Shown: positions 1-7,113 of the stretch, one piece after another | How positions within the stretch are numbered: position 1 is the first letter of the stretch | Layout of the letters: every line of letters starts with the position of its first letter | NCBI GenBank assembly: GCA_900543345.1 | Contig: UQRJ01000097.1 | Span: 1 to 9,265 of the forward strand | Direction of reading: 5' to 3' | Source: an uncultured Sporolactobacillus sp. | GTDB taxonomy: Bacteria; Bacillota; Bacilli; Bacillales; Sporolactobacillaceae | DNA length: 9,265 bases | Made by a program: the position numbers and the translations under genes | The notes under the pieces: generated by a model | Seen by the model: only the letters and a program-made list of their open reading frames with translations | Databases searched by the model: none | What the model was told of the DNA's origin: nothing

Positions 1-41
1 AAGGCTATTCGTCGGCAGCGTCAGATGTGTATAAGAGACAG
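1..41. other. Nextera i5-side sequencing adapter (artefact)
   Basis: Bases 23-41 are the Tn5 mosaic end AGATGTGTATAAGAGACAG. Bases 9-22 are the rest of the Nextera read-1 adapter (TCGTCGGCAGCGTC). Bases 1-8 (AAGGCTAT) sit exactly where the i5 index belongs and, from memory, match index S520. This is library adapter left in the assembly, not genome; the genomic sequence starts at base 42. The adapter adds a false C-terminus, beginning CLLYTSDAADE, to the LCP gene that runs into it. Confidence 0.98.
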
Positions 42-403
42 ATATTGACCCGTGTGTCACGCGGAATGCTAAGTAGATTATATGTATGCTTGTTCAAGTT
101 GACATGGATCAGTACCATCGAGTCGGTATGACTGGCGGTGGAATTTTTCTTGCGCTCATCGTTACCAATCAGCAATACATTAAATGCACCGGCCTTTTGT
201 TTGACCTCACTCGGATCTCCGCCAACTGTTTTCAGATTATTGAAATGATTCAGTGGATTCAACCGATGCATTTCAAAAGCGGCCACGGTGGTTCCGGCCG
301 CGATCAACACGGCCAGAATTAAAATAAACCTGCGAAAGAAATGACGGCGCTTTTTATGCTTTCGAATCATCATTCTGGATGTTTGCTTGTCGTTGTCCTT
401 CAT
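42..403 (-). CDS. LytR-CpsA-Psr (LCP) family protein, 3' end cut by adapter
   Basis: LCP proteins are membrane-anchored enzymes that transfer undecaprenyl-linked glycopolymers such as teichoic acids or capsule onto peptidoglycan outside the cell. Only 120 full codons are genomic. Visible parts are a very basic cytoplasmic tail (residues 1-25, many K/R), one membrane helix (about 26-43), an extracellular linker, and the start of the LCP domain at about residue 74. The family's FNVLLIGNDER motif is at 74-84, followed by HTDSMVLIHVN (92-102) and LLSIPRDTRV (110-119), so the conserved Asp and the Arg-Asp of the active site are present. The start is ATG at 403-401, with a GGGACGG stretch about 7 bases upstream as a modest ribosome binding site. 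An ATG 4 bases further upstream is out of frame. A full family member has roughly 300-400 residues, so most of the catalytic domain lies off the contig. The family is certain from the motifs; the specific polymer is not known. Confidence 0.93.
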
Positions 404-456
404 TCATTTTCCGTCCCTTTTTAAGTTTACTGCACCGACACAAGTTCTCGCGCTTT

Positions 457-462
457 ATCATA
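457..462 (-). promoter_or_regulatory. possible -10 box (TATGAT) for the LCP gene
   Basis: On the minus strand TATGAT lies about 55 bases upstream of the LCP start codon. No convincing -35 hexamer sits 16-18 bases upstream of it, so this is a weak call. It is the best sigma-A-like -10 in the gap upstream of this gene. Confidence 0.2.
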
Positions 463-565
463 CTCTTTTTGACTTATAAATGCGAATGTCCCAGGAAAAA
501 CGGCCCGGATACTATCTTATTGTCAGCGCTTCTTGCGGTTGTCCATTCATCAACAAGCTGTCCGC

Positions 566-585
566 CGATCGGAACGTTCCGATCG
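566..585. repeat. perfect 20-bp palindrome, operator candidate
   Basis: CGATCGGAACGTTCCGATCG is perfectly self-complementary and lies in the 325-base gap between the DUF1906 gene and the LCP gene. A third copy of its half-site, CGTTCCGGTCG at 617-627, matches the palindrome's right half (575-585) at 10 of 11 positions and lies 42 bases away, about four helical turns. A dimeric repressor or activator site for the LCP gene is a reasonable inference. It is not a LexA box, because the four-base spacer between GAAC and GTTC is missing. I do not recognise a known operator. Apart from this and the terminator candidate, I see no credible gene in 404-728. Confidence 0.45.
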
Positions 586-686
586 ACATGGCAAAAGTTC
601 TGCTCGAAAGGTGAAGCGTTCCGGTCGGGGGGCGAGCTATTCTAATAAAGAAAGGAGCGTTGCCTTCCCGATAATAATAAATCATA

Positions 687-717
687 AAAAATCTGGTCAA
701 ACATTGCCCGGATTTTT
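687..717 (-). terminator. probable intrinsic terminator after the DUF1906 gene
   Basis: Directly downstream of the stop codon at 729, the minus strand reads AAAAATCCGG, an 11-base loop, then CCAGATTTTTT. The arms pair over 9 of 10 positions with one C-A mismatch and end in a T run. On the plus strand the same site pairs with a G-U instead of the mismatch, so it could act in both directions. The stem is AT-rich and therefore weak. Confidence 0.45.
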
Positions 718-728
718 ACCGCCCGCCA

Positions 729-1529
729 TTAGAACATGACGTTCCAAGTGATCGGTCCGACGATGCCGTCCGGCACCAGGCCGTGCCGCTTTTGGTAGGC
801 AGTCACCGCCCTTTCGGTGATCGGTCCGAACTGTCCGTCCGCCGTGACTTTGACGGCGTTCTGGACGCGGACGACCTCTCTTCCCCGGCTGCCGCGCTTG
901 AGCGGCTTCCCTGGGTAGGGGACAATGGCGGCGGAAGCGGTTTTTACTGCTTTGTTCATGGTCCATGTCACGGAGCAATCGCTGATTCGATCATAGTCGA
1001 CACGGATGCCCGCGAGCAGGCGATTGTTCGCGTATTGATAAATGTGGGCGTGCCGGGATTGCCGGCCGCCGGACCAAGCGTACGTCTGATAAAAATAATC
1101 GCAACTGCCGGCCAGTCGTTCAACAACCGCATAAGATCCGTACACACCGAGCGCATAGCGCCGCAATGAACGGCGAATGACGGCAAAGTAACGGACGATG
1201 ACGGGAAAATCGACGGCTCTTGCCTGATAATCCACAGTGAAAAAAATCGCTGTCCCTGCCGGCTGCCCGATCGCCGCTGCATAATTTTCGGCAGCTGCGG
1301 CGTCGCTGATCGCCTGTTTTTCTGTAAAATAGGCGGCACGCGCCGGGGCAGTCTCCCAAATGCTGAACAAGCGCAGGCCAGCAGCGTTTGCGGCGTTTAC
1401 TTCATTGCGGCTGAGGGCTTTCCAGGAAGCTTTGGGGCCGAGGTAACGTCCGATCGCTTCGATACCTGCTTTTTTTAGCGCTTGGGCTGTCGTTTTCGAT
1501 ATTTTTGTGGCACAGTCAATGGCTTTCAT
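729..1529 (-). CDS. Rv2525c-like (DUF1906) glycoside-hydrolase-like protein with peptidoglycan-binding domain
   Basis: 266 residues. Residues 1-188 look like the DUF1906/Rv2525c-like TIM-barrel domain, related in fold to GH25 lysozymes. It opens with KAIDCATKIS, followed by GIEAIGRYLG (22-31), LSRNEVNAANAAGLRLFSIW (39-58), FFTVDYQA (96-103) with Asp100, and a late VDYD (177-180). These acids occupy positions where GH25-type enzymes carry active-site carboxylates. A short linker leads to a PG_binding_1 domain (about 208-266) with LKRGSRGREVVRVQ and DGQFGPITERAVTAYQKRHG. It probably binds or cleaves cell-wall glycan. No signal peptide is visible, so it either acts in the cytoplasm or mother cell or leaves by another route. 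The start ATG at 1529 has an excellent AAGGAGG (1539-1545) nine bases upstream. It lies 118 bases after the membrane-protein gene on the same strand. Family confidence is high; enzymatic activity is not established for most members. Confidence 0.88.
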   Translation of the reverse strand: MKAIDCATKISKTTAQALKKAGIEAIGRYLGPKASWKALSRNEVNAANAAGLRLFSIWETAPARAAYFTEKQAISDAAAAENYAAAIGQPAGTAIFFTVDYQARAVDFPVIVRYFAVIRRSLRRYALGVYGSYAVVERLAGSCDYFYQTYAWSGGRQSRHAHIYQYANNRLLAGIRVDYDRISDCSVTWTMNKAVKTASAAIVPYPGKPLKRGSRGREVVRVQNAVKVTADGQFGPITERAVTAYQKRHGLVPDGIVGPITWNVMF

Positions 1530-1647
1530 GTGACGCTTCCTCCTTTTTCAGAATGGGGGTGAATCTGTATCCCCCTTCATCATTAAAGAAGTAGAAGCAA
1601 GCGACTGGATATGGTGAAGCCCATTGTCAAAAAAGTTGACCGCTCCA

Positions 1648-3825
1648 TTAATTAGAGATCCTGTAAGACGGCCGTTCCGATTCATTGCGGCGGACGAGCC
1701 GGATGTTATCGTATTCCGTAAATGCATAAAAGATCAGCATCAACAGCGGGATCAGAATCAGCATGTCGAAAATCGGTTGCGGCAGATACGGCCGGTGACG
1801 AAGCTGATAAACGCTGAATTGTAAATCTTTTTTACCTGCGGGTATGCCGTTGACGAACATTTGGCCGTCCGGATACGTATCGCGCTCTTCGTAACTGCGT
1901 CCGACCGCACCCAGTTCTAGACGGGCATCGCGTCTTCCGGAAATCTGCCGGATGACCAGCTGCCTTTCCCGCCGGCCGCTTGGCCTGTTGCCGTTTTTAA
2001 TAATTAGTTGTTTTCTCGGGACGGAAGCGGAGCATCGAAAGGTCGCGCTTCCGGTCGGTCGGCCGCTGCGCCTGTCGGTTACCGTCATCCGGTAAAGTCC
2101 TTCTCCACGCACGCCCTTCAGCCCAACAGCGATCCGGTTGAAACGGCCGCCTGTGCGGAAAGATTGGCCGACGACATGATCGCGGTCGACCGCAATATTC
2201 CTGGGACCGACGGCGTAACGCTGGTCGATAAGAAATGCCCGTTGCGGATACGGCCGCTCGGCAAGCGGAATGGCGGCTGCCACGCCGAACAACGAGACCA
2301 AGACCATGAGGCTGCCGGCGAGCGTCAGTCTGGATTTTCCACTTGCGGCAATGCCGCGCCTGTGTTCAGCTTTTTTCATCGTCTGCACGAATTCCTGAAA
2401 TCCGTCAACTGCTCCCAGCAACATGAAGAACATAAACAGCAGGCTGTAACGCGGTTCAGCTTCCCAGAGAAAGACATAGAATAGGAAGTTTCCGAACAAG
2501 CAGATCTGCATCAACGTCGTCAAATCCGCTTTCCGTGTTCTGAAATAACGCGCGGCGGACAGGACGAGTAAAAAGAGCTGCACGATATAAAAAACCTGAA
2601 TGATAAACTGCATCAACTGAATCCGGCGGCCGAACAGGTATTGATATGCCGCATCGGGCCGACTCGACAGATGCATGTACCAGTTATAGCCGTGTGTGCC
2701 CGTTCCCCACGTTCTCGCGGTTTTCACAACCCAAAGCCGCAGCAATCCGGGCGCACCAAGCCGATGGATCCGCTCGTTAATCCGGTGCAGATCGGCCCGC
2801 TTCTTTGCTGCTTGGTCGGGTTGGACTTGCGACCAACGGTAATCACGAATGCTATAACCGCCGTCTTTGGATAAACCGAGCATGATCCAATGCAGCGTCG
2901 GCATCGACTGATTCGGATCTTTTACATAACCGTAATGTGCTTCGACTGCTTGCATTGGAAAACCGACAGCGATGATGGCGGCACCGATCAGGGCGAGATT
3001 CACGATCGCTTTTTTCCACCTTAATACGAACAGCATATAGATGGCAATTGCCGGCAGAAACAGGATCAGATTCGGCCGGATCTGTATGCCGGCGGCAAGC
3101 GTCAGAGCAAGAGCCGCCACCCAGCGTAATTTGTCCGTCCGCTTGTAACGTAGCCAGCAGGTGAGCAGCAGTACCGGAAATACGAGGGTCACTGTATCCG
3201 TATAAAAATACATAATGTAGAAAAAAAGCGGAAAACACGTTAACGTGAGCAAGAGCAGGAAGCACGCCGCCCGGTCGCCGGAGCGCCTGCGGACTAGTTT
3301 CCACGACAGATAAATGCCCAGATTCAATACAGCGGCGCAAAATAGCCGGTCGATCGTCAAATAGTTGGACATATGCAAACCGGCGGCGATTCGGTACAAA
3401 AAATAACGTAGCAGCGTCACCGGGATATTATTCGGGTAGACCTGAAAATAAATCGATTCGGAAGCGTGGCCGTACTTCAGCAAATAGAGTGCCTCGGTAT
3501 ACGTGTGTCCTCCGTCGACGATTGGCGGCATAATCGTGTGAAATGCCGTGATCAGCACCGCTTCGATCAGCAGCATGGTCACAAACAAAGCGCGGGAAAT
3601 CATCCGAACCCGCCGCGTTGCGATGCGCGCGAGTCGGCGATAAAATGCGAGATAGAACAACAAAACGACGGCGGCAAATAACAGGAGAAGGATGACCGAA
3701 AGCGCGAGATTCATCTGATGCTGATAAACAAGTGTGGCACCGAAAGCGACGACGAGCACCCAAAGAAAGATAAGTGCGAAGGCGACGTTGAAAAGGGAAA
3801 GCAGCAGATTTTTCAACTGGGACAC
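1648..3825 (-). CDS. polytopic membrane protein, GT-C (ArnT/PMT-like) glycosyltransferase candidate
   Basis: 725 residues from the preferred GTG start. Numbering here counts from the longer reading, 729 residues. It has about a dozen hydrophobic segments, for example at 11-37, 43-66, 82-103, 191-211, 238-270, 278-294, 410-429, 441-480 and 505-525, plus a final helix at 689-705. The first large outside loop carries PIVDGGHTYTEA (105-116); an acidic residue here (Asp108) is where GT-C enzymes place their catalytic or metal-binding Asp. YPNNIPVTLLRYF (134-146) and WEAEPRYSLLF (458-468) are also typical of lipid-phosphosugar-dependent GT-C membrane enzymes. Residues about 535-680 form a hydrophilic, beta-rich outer domain. 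The likely role is transfer of a sugar from a polyprenyl-phosphate donor to a wall polymer or protein. Such proteins diverge strongly, so the substrate is unknown. The start choice rests on AGGTGAT at 3833-3839, a perfect match to the anti-Shine-Dalgarno, seven bases before GTG 3825-3823. Confidence 0.75.
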   Translation of the reverse strand: MSQLKNLLLSLFNVAFALIFLWVLVVAFGATLVYQHQMNLALSVILLLLFAAVVLLFYLAFYRRLARIATRRVRMISRALFVTMLLIEAVLITAFHTIMPPIVDGGHTYTEALYLLKYGHASESIYFQVYPNNIPVTLLRYFLYRIAAGLHMSNYLTIDRLFCAAVLNLGIYLSWKLVRRRSGDRAACFLLLLTLTCFPLFFYIMYFYTDTVTLVFPVLLLTCWLRYKRTDKLRWVAALALTLAAGIQIRPNLILFLPAIAIYMLFVLRWKKAIVNLALIGAAIIAVGFPMQAVEAHYGYVKDPNQSMPTLHWIMLGLSKDGGYSIRDYRWSQVQPDQAAKKRADLHRINERIHRLGAPGLLRLWVVKTARTWGTGTHGYNWYMHLSSRPDAAYQYLFGRRIQLMQFIIQVFYIVQLFLLVLSAARYFRTRKADLTTLMQICLFGNFLFYVFLWEAEPRYSLLFMFFMLLGAVDGFQEFVQTMKKAEHRRGIAASGKSRLTLAGSLMVLVSLFGVAAAIPLAERPYPQRAFLIDQRYAVGPRNIAVDRDHVVGQSFRTGGRFNRIAVGLKGVRGEGLYRMTVTDRRSGRPTGSATFRCSASVPRKQLIIKNGNRPSGRRERQLVIRQISGRRDARLELGAVGRSYEERDTYPDGQMFVNGIPAGKKDLQFSVYQLRHRPYLPQPIFDMLILIPLLMLIFYAFTEYDNIRLVRRNESERPSYRISN

Positions 3826-3832
3826 AGCCCGT

Positions 3833-3839
3833 ATCACCT
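3833..3839 (-). promoter_or_regulatory. Shine-Dalgarno AGGTGAT that sets the GTG start at 3825
   Basis: The longest reading of the membrane-protein frame starts at GTG 3837-3835, but those bases are part of AGGTGAT, a perfect complement to the 16S rRNA 3' end. A second in-frame GTG seven bases downstream is correctly spaced, so the protein most likely begins there, four residues later. Confidence 0.6.
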
Positions 3840-3874
3840 ACCTCAACTAACAAATTCTTCCGTCGGCGGAGGTT

Positions 3875-4050
3875 CTCCCGACTGATGGAAAAACATGCCG
3901 CATTGGAAACTTTCGCAACTGAAAAACTGATCGGGAGGGTGCCGCGGCAATAAAAAGTATGTAAAGTTTGCGATATTTCGGCAATCCGACGGCTTTTTTC
4001 GCAACTGCCGGCAGGATGCCCCACCGATCGTCTATACCATAAGCCGAAAT
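3875..4050 (-). promoter_or_regulatory. long structured leader of the membrane-protein gene (two stem-closed segments)
   Basis: Read on the minus strand, the leader holds two consecutive segments, each closed by an inverted repeat. The first is ATTTCGGC (4050-4043) with GCCGAAAT (3982-3975). The second is CTCCCGA (3937-3931) with TCGGGAG (3881-3875). Each segment contains the same 11 bases, CAGTTGCGAAA, at 4007-3997 and 3921-3911. Two 10-bp palindromes, CTGCCGGCAG (4005-4014) and TGCCGCGGCA (3940-3949), add local hairpins. I do not recognise a known riboswitch class. Decayed duplicated sequence is an alternative to a cis-regulatory RNA. Confidence 0.3.
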
Positions 4051-4051
4051 T

Positions 4052-4080
4052 ATTAAGCATGAGTCAATCTTAACTGTCAG
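4052..4080 (-). promoter_or_regulatory. candidate sigma-A promoter for the membrane-protein gene
   Basis: On the minus strand CTGACA (4080-4075) is followed after exactly 17 bases by CTTAAT (4057-4052): 5 of 6 and 4 of 6 consensus matches. This would give a leader of about 220 nt. The -35 lies inside a 7-bp inverted repeat, AACTGTC (4072-4078) and GACAGTT (4088-4094), so a regulator could cover it. TTGACT a little further downstream is an alternative -35 with a poorer -10. Confidence 0.35.
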
Positions 4081-4125
4081 CAAAATCGACAGTTTCGACA
4101 AAAGCGACCTAAAAAATATTGCGGT

Positions 4126-5152
4126 GTCGCTTATGAAACCTGGATTCCTGGAGAATTATACTCTATTCAGCTATTCCGTTGCTACCAACACAGCGAATGG
4201 GCGCTGATTCTGACCTTGATGAAGATGTCCATCGGCGGGGTATCAAACCGGCGGGTCACCCAGATCACCGAAACGCTGTGCGGCAAGGAATTCTTGGTGT
4301 TAACCGTATCCGACTTATGCGGTCAGCCGAATCCGTTGGTTCAGGCATGGAACAACCGCTCGCTCAAGGACCGCGCCTATCCATTTTTATTCGTCGACGC
4401 GGTTTACACGAAAGTTCGTGAGAACGGTCGGATTGTTCCAAAGGCGTCATGATTGCCTACGGCATCAGCAATGTCGGTTACCGCAATGTCCTCGTCCTAC
4501 TTGTTGGGGACAGCGAAAACGAAGTGGCCCGGTGGGATTAATTTCCGCTGGCTGAAAGCTCGCGACCTGGACGCGTCCTCACCAGCGACGATCATGCGGC
4601 CTCGTGGACACCTTCCATAACGTCAACTGGCAACACTGCCGGCCCATTTTCTGCACAATGTTCGTGACCGGCTGGGCAAAGACCAGAAACGGGCCGTCGG
4701 TGATCGCGTCCGGGAAAACCTTCACGCGCCCAATGTGAATGTGGCTAAAGAACTGCTGGACGCCTTCTCGGCAGATTACGAGCAGCAACTGCCCACGATC
4801 ACGCAGCTGGTGGAGAATGCCTATCCCGATATGACCGCCGTCCTGCCGCTGCCGGAAACGTATCGCTGTCGGGTGCGAACCACCAATGGCCGAGGAATTC
4901 CGTCACCTGGACCGCGTCATCCGCATCCTTCCCAACGTCGAATCCGTGGTTCGCCTGATGGGTGCGCTGCTGATGGAGCTGGATAAGCAATGGTCCGACG
5001 GTCGCCGTTACCTGAACATGGACGAGTATTGGAGTTGGCAAGCAAGAGAGCGGGCGAAAGCCAAGAAAGGGGGTGACTGCCTTAGCTGCGCCGGAAGCAT
5101 TCTAAAATTTATTCTGGCTGAGATCAGTTTTCTACCCTTTGCAAGTCCTTGA
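4126..5152 (+). pseudogene. IS256-family (mutator type) transposase, decayed remnant
   Basis: Joined across frames, this is the C-terminal two thirds of an IS256-type DDE transposase, an enzyme that cuts and pastes its own element. Segment 1 (to the TGA at 4450-4452) reads QLFRCYQHSEWALILTLMKM, SNRRVTQITETLCGKEF and YPFLFVDAVYTKVRENGRIV, with the first catalytic Asp in FVDAVY. Segment 2 (4443-4541) shifts frame and reads GVMIAYGISNVGYRNVL. Later pieces are FRWLKARDLD, LTSDDHAA (second Asp), LVDTFHNVNWQHC, then HFLHNVRDRLGKDQKRAVGD. The last piece carries AEEFRHLDRVIRILPN (the catalytic Glu region, with a few residues lost) and GRRYLNMDEYWSW. At least five frameshifts are needed, and about 110 N-terminal residues are missing. 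The tail after about 5065 is not family-like. No terminal inverted repeats are convincing. Confidence 0.9.
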
Positions 5153-5218
5153 GTAAAATAATTGACAACGACGGGAATCTTTAATTTTTTATCTAAAAAA
5201 GAGTACACTAAACTCAGC

Positions 5219-5244
5219 CTGACTGGATGAATTTTTTCAGTCGG
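5219..5244 (+). repeat. hairpin between the two transposase remnants
   Basis: CTGACTG (5219-5225) pairs with CAGTCGG (5238-5244) with one G-T pair and a 12-base AT-rich loop. No T run follows on either strand, so it is not a standard terminator. It may be a leftover element end. The rest of 5153-5271 shows no gene. Confidence 0.3.
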
Positions 5245-5271
5245 ACGAGTATGCTAAAGATGTACAGAGGG

Positions 5272-6300
5272 CTAATTTCTAGTGGCAAAGTCATAGTCAT
5301 AGGTTTGATGATGTGTCACCAGAAAGTATAAGATCCGAATCAATCGATGTACCGCCGCAATGATAATCTTCTTGGGTTTGGCGCCGGGGGATTGTTTTTT
5401 ACGTTGGTAATAATCATTAATATGATTGGGATGATAGCGGGCGGCGGAGGCAATAGCCCTGATGGATCGGCACAGGATCTTTCGGGCTAAGGCCTCGCTT
5501 ACTGATCGTATTGGCTGCCGTGTACTGCCCAGATTCATAATGACGGAAGTCAATGCCAATATAGGCAAATTTTGATTTAGCGAGTCAAAACGGCGCAAGT
5601 CTCCCAGTTCAGCGATGACCACTACAGCCGTGGTGGCCGCAAAACCGGGAATACTCAGATAGCTGGTGTATTCCGGCAACGTTTCTGCTCGCTGGGTGGA
5701 GAGCGTTAGAAGCTGATCGGCCCAGTAAACGGATCTGTTCCACCACCGGTGAATTGATGGAGACAGCTGGATAGGAGCGGCAGCTCATTGGATCATCTGT
5801 TTGGCCAACCGCTCGGCACGCTGGCGTCCGATGTGTTTCAGCGTGGACTGGAGGATCTGTTTAATGACTTCGTCGAGAGAAGACTTGCGAACCCTCTGCG
5901 GATGGGGAAAGAGTTTGACGAAGTGATAGTAGAGTGACTTAATGTGACCTCAGGGGTAACCGTTCCAACTCAGGGAACGTTAACTGCAAGACGCCGTATA
6001 GTCGATTTTTCGCCCGAACGTTATCGCTCGTCAGTTGTTGATAAAAACGATAAAGATCTTTCAGTTGCGTATAAACCGTATCCAGCACGTCCGTGTTTAT
6101 GGTCGATGCAGTTGAAACTCAGTTTCCGCCAGCTGACGAGCATCATTTGCATCCGTTTTATTCGGATGAAGTCGATCCAATTGCATCTTCGCTAATAGCG
6201 GATTACACAAGATTATCACCACAACTGGAGATTTTTTATCTGGTGAACAGCTTGGCAATCAGTGGTAATATGCTCGGCAACGGATGATACAAAAGATGGC
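5272..6300 (-). pseudogene. IS110-family transposase, decayed remnant
   Basis: Read on the minus strand across frames, this is a DEDD transposase of the IS110 family, whose elements usually lack inverted repeats. In order: NPLLAKMQLDRLHPNKTD and ANDARQLAETEFQLHRP (N-terminal DEDD domain with the paired Asp of TDANDA), stop; VYTQLKDLYRFYQQLTSDN; KSLYYHFVKLFPHPQRV and LQSTLKHIGRQRAERLAKQ, stop; a short PVVEQIRLL piece; then from about 5725 to 5272 the Transposase_20 domain with YLSIPGFAATTAVVVIAELG, FDSLNQ, the shifted KFAYIGIDFRHYESGQYTA, and RKILCRSIRAIASAARYHPN ending TYDYDFATRN. About six frame changes are required. The N-terminal part with the first catalytic Asp is absent, and 6301-6405 shows no further homology. 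It faces the IS256 remnant tail to tail. Confidence 0.9.
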
Positions 6301-6405
6301 AGGAATGGTACATGTTTTTGGCAGTATTTATATCCTAAATTCACGGTCGAAAATTAAAGCAAATGTGATAGTTACTATGCACTAGTTTGAACACGTAGAT
6401 GTTTT

Positions 6406-7107
6406 TTATAGATCTAATATTTCCATTAATATTTTTCTACCAATCAAAAAAAATTTTTCACCCGACTCCCTATGTGTGTAGTGTTTGAGTTTATATAGCC
6501 TAATTCTTCTTGTGTTTTTTATTAAATCAAATTGCTTTATAGGACATATTGTGTCGTCGGTCCCTTGATAAAATGAAATTGGAACTTGATTCGTTATTGA
6601 ATGTTGAACCATGTTTAAAAAATCAGTTGCGTTGGCTGATAAAACTTTTTTTAACAATAGCCGTTCTGTTGAAAAAAGAAATTGATAGGTAATACTAATA
6701 AAACCGCTCATTACAATAATTTTTTCCAAATTCGCATTGAAAAATAACAGGCTAGCTAAGTACGCACCGTAACTATCTCCTACTACTATCGTTGAAGCAT
6801 ATTTATTTTTCAAGTTGGAAATAAGAATCTTGATTTCTTGTAAATCGACACACCCACCCTTACCAATAATTCTCATTGGCGGCCTATTTAAAAAACCGAT
6901 ACTCCCACAATAATTAATTGCATAAATATCTCTGTTTGTTTTAAATAAAATAGGTATGATTTGATCATCATTAAAGTTTTTAATACTATAAAATGGCCCT
7001 CCGTGTAAGTAAATCAGTGCCTTTTTGCTAAAGAAACGTGAATTTTGAAGAAAAATCGTTATTGGAATACGGCATGGTGATAGCTCACGATGAATTGTGT
7101 AAACCAA
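6406..7107 (-). CDS. prolyl-oligopeptidase-like (S9-type) alpha/beta hydrolase
   Basis: 233 residues, a single alpha/beta-hydrolase domain without a propeller or signal peptide, so it is probably cytoplasmic. LIYLHGGPFYS (31-41) is the HGGP oxyanion-hole strand typical of S9 peptidases. VGDSYGAYLAS (109-119) is the nucleophile elbow with Ser112. GTDDTICP (182-189) gives the acid, probably Asp185. The His is probably 212 in HYTHRESGE, although the usual GHG context is altered. It is the third gene of an operon behind an ABC transporter, and next to a peptide precursor a role as peptidase, leader-processing or resistance enzyme is plausible but inferred. An esterase or lipase is the alternative. 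The start is TTG 7107-7105, six bases after GAGGTGA (7114-7120). That site overlaps the permease stop codon, so translation is likely coupled. The gene is strongly AT-rich. I see no clear terminator after it. Confidence 0.8.
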   Translation of the reverse strand: MVYTIHRELSPCRIPITIFLQNSRFFSKKALIYLHGGPFYSIKNFNDDQIIPILFKTNRDIYAINYCGSIGFLNRPPMRIIGKGGCVDLQEIKILISNLKNKYASTIVVGDSYGAYLASLLFFNANLEKIIVMSGFISITYQFLFSTERLLLKKVLSANATDFLNMVQHSITNQVPISFYQGTDDTICPIKQFDLIKNTRRIRLYKLKHYTHRESGEKFFLIGRKILMEILDL

Positions 7108-7113
7108 CTTAAC

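Noticed and set aside
512..700. A 62-residue minus-strand frame in the gap between the LCP and DUF1906 genes
   Set aside because: No recognisable motif and no good ribosome binding site; it spans the palindrome and the terminator arm, so it is more likely chance.
1555..1575. GGGGG/CCCCC inverted repeat as a terminator after the membrane-protein gene
   Set aside because: Only five base pairs with an 11-base loop and no T run on the minus strand.
1618..1640. GTCAA/TTGAC hairpin just downstream of the membrane-protein stop as a terminator
   Set aside because: The T run lies in the loop rather than after the stem, so it does not fit an intrinsic terminator.
3847..4101. An 84-residue minus-strand frame with a TTG start upstream of the membrane-protein gene
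   Set aside because: Poor ribosome binding site, no family likeness, and it coincides with the structured leader and the promoter candidate.
5162..5190. TTGACA at 5162-5167 as an outward promoter at the end of the IS256 remnant
   Set aside because: The best -10-like hexamer (TTTAAT, 5180-5185) is only 12 bases away and the correctly spaced position is all T.
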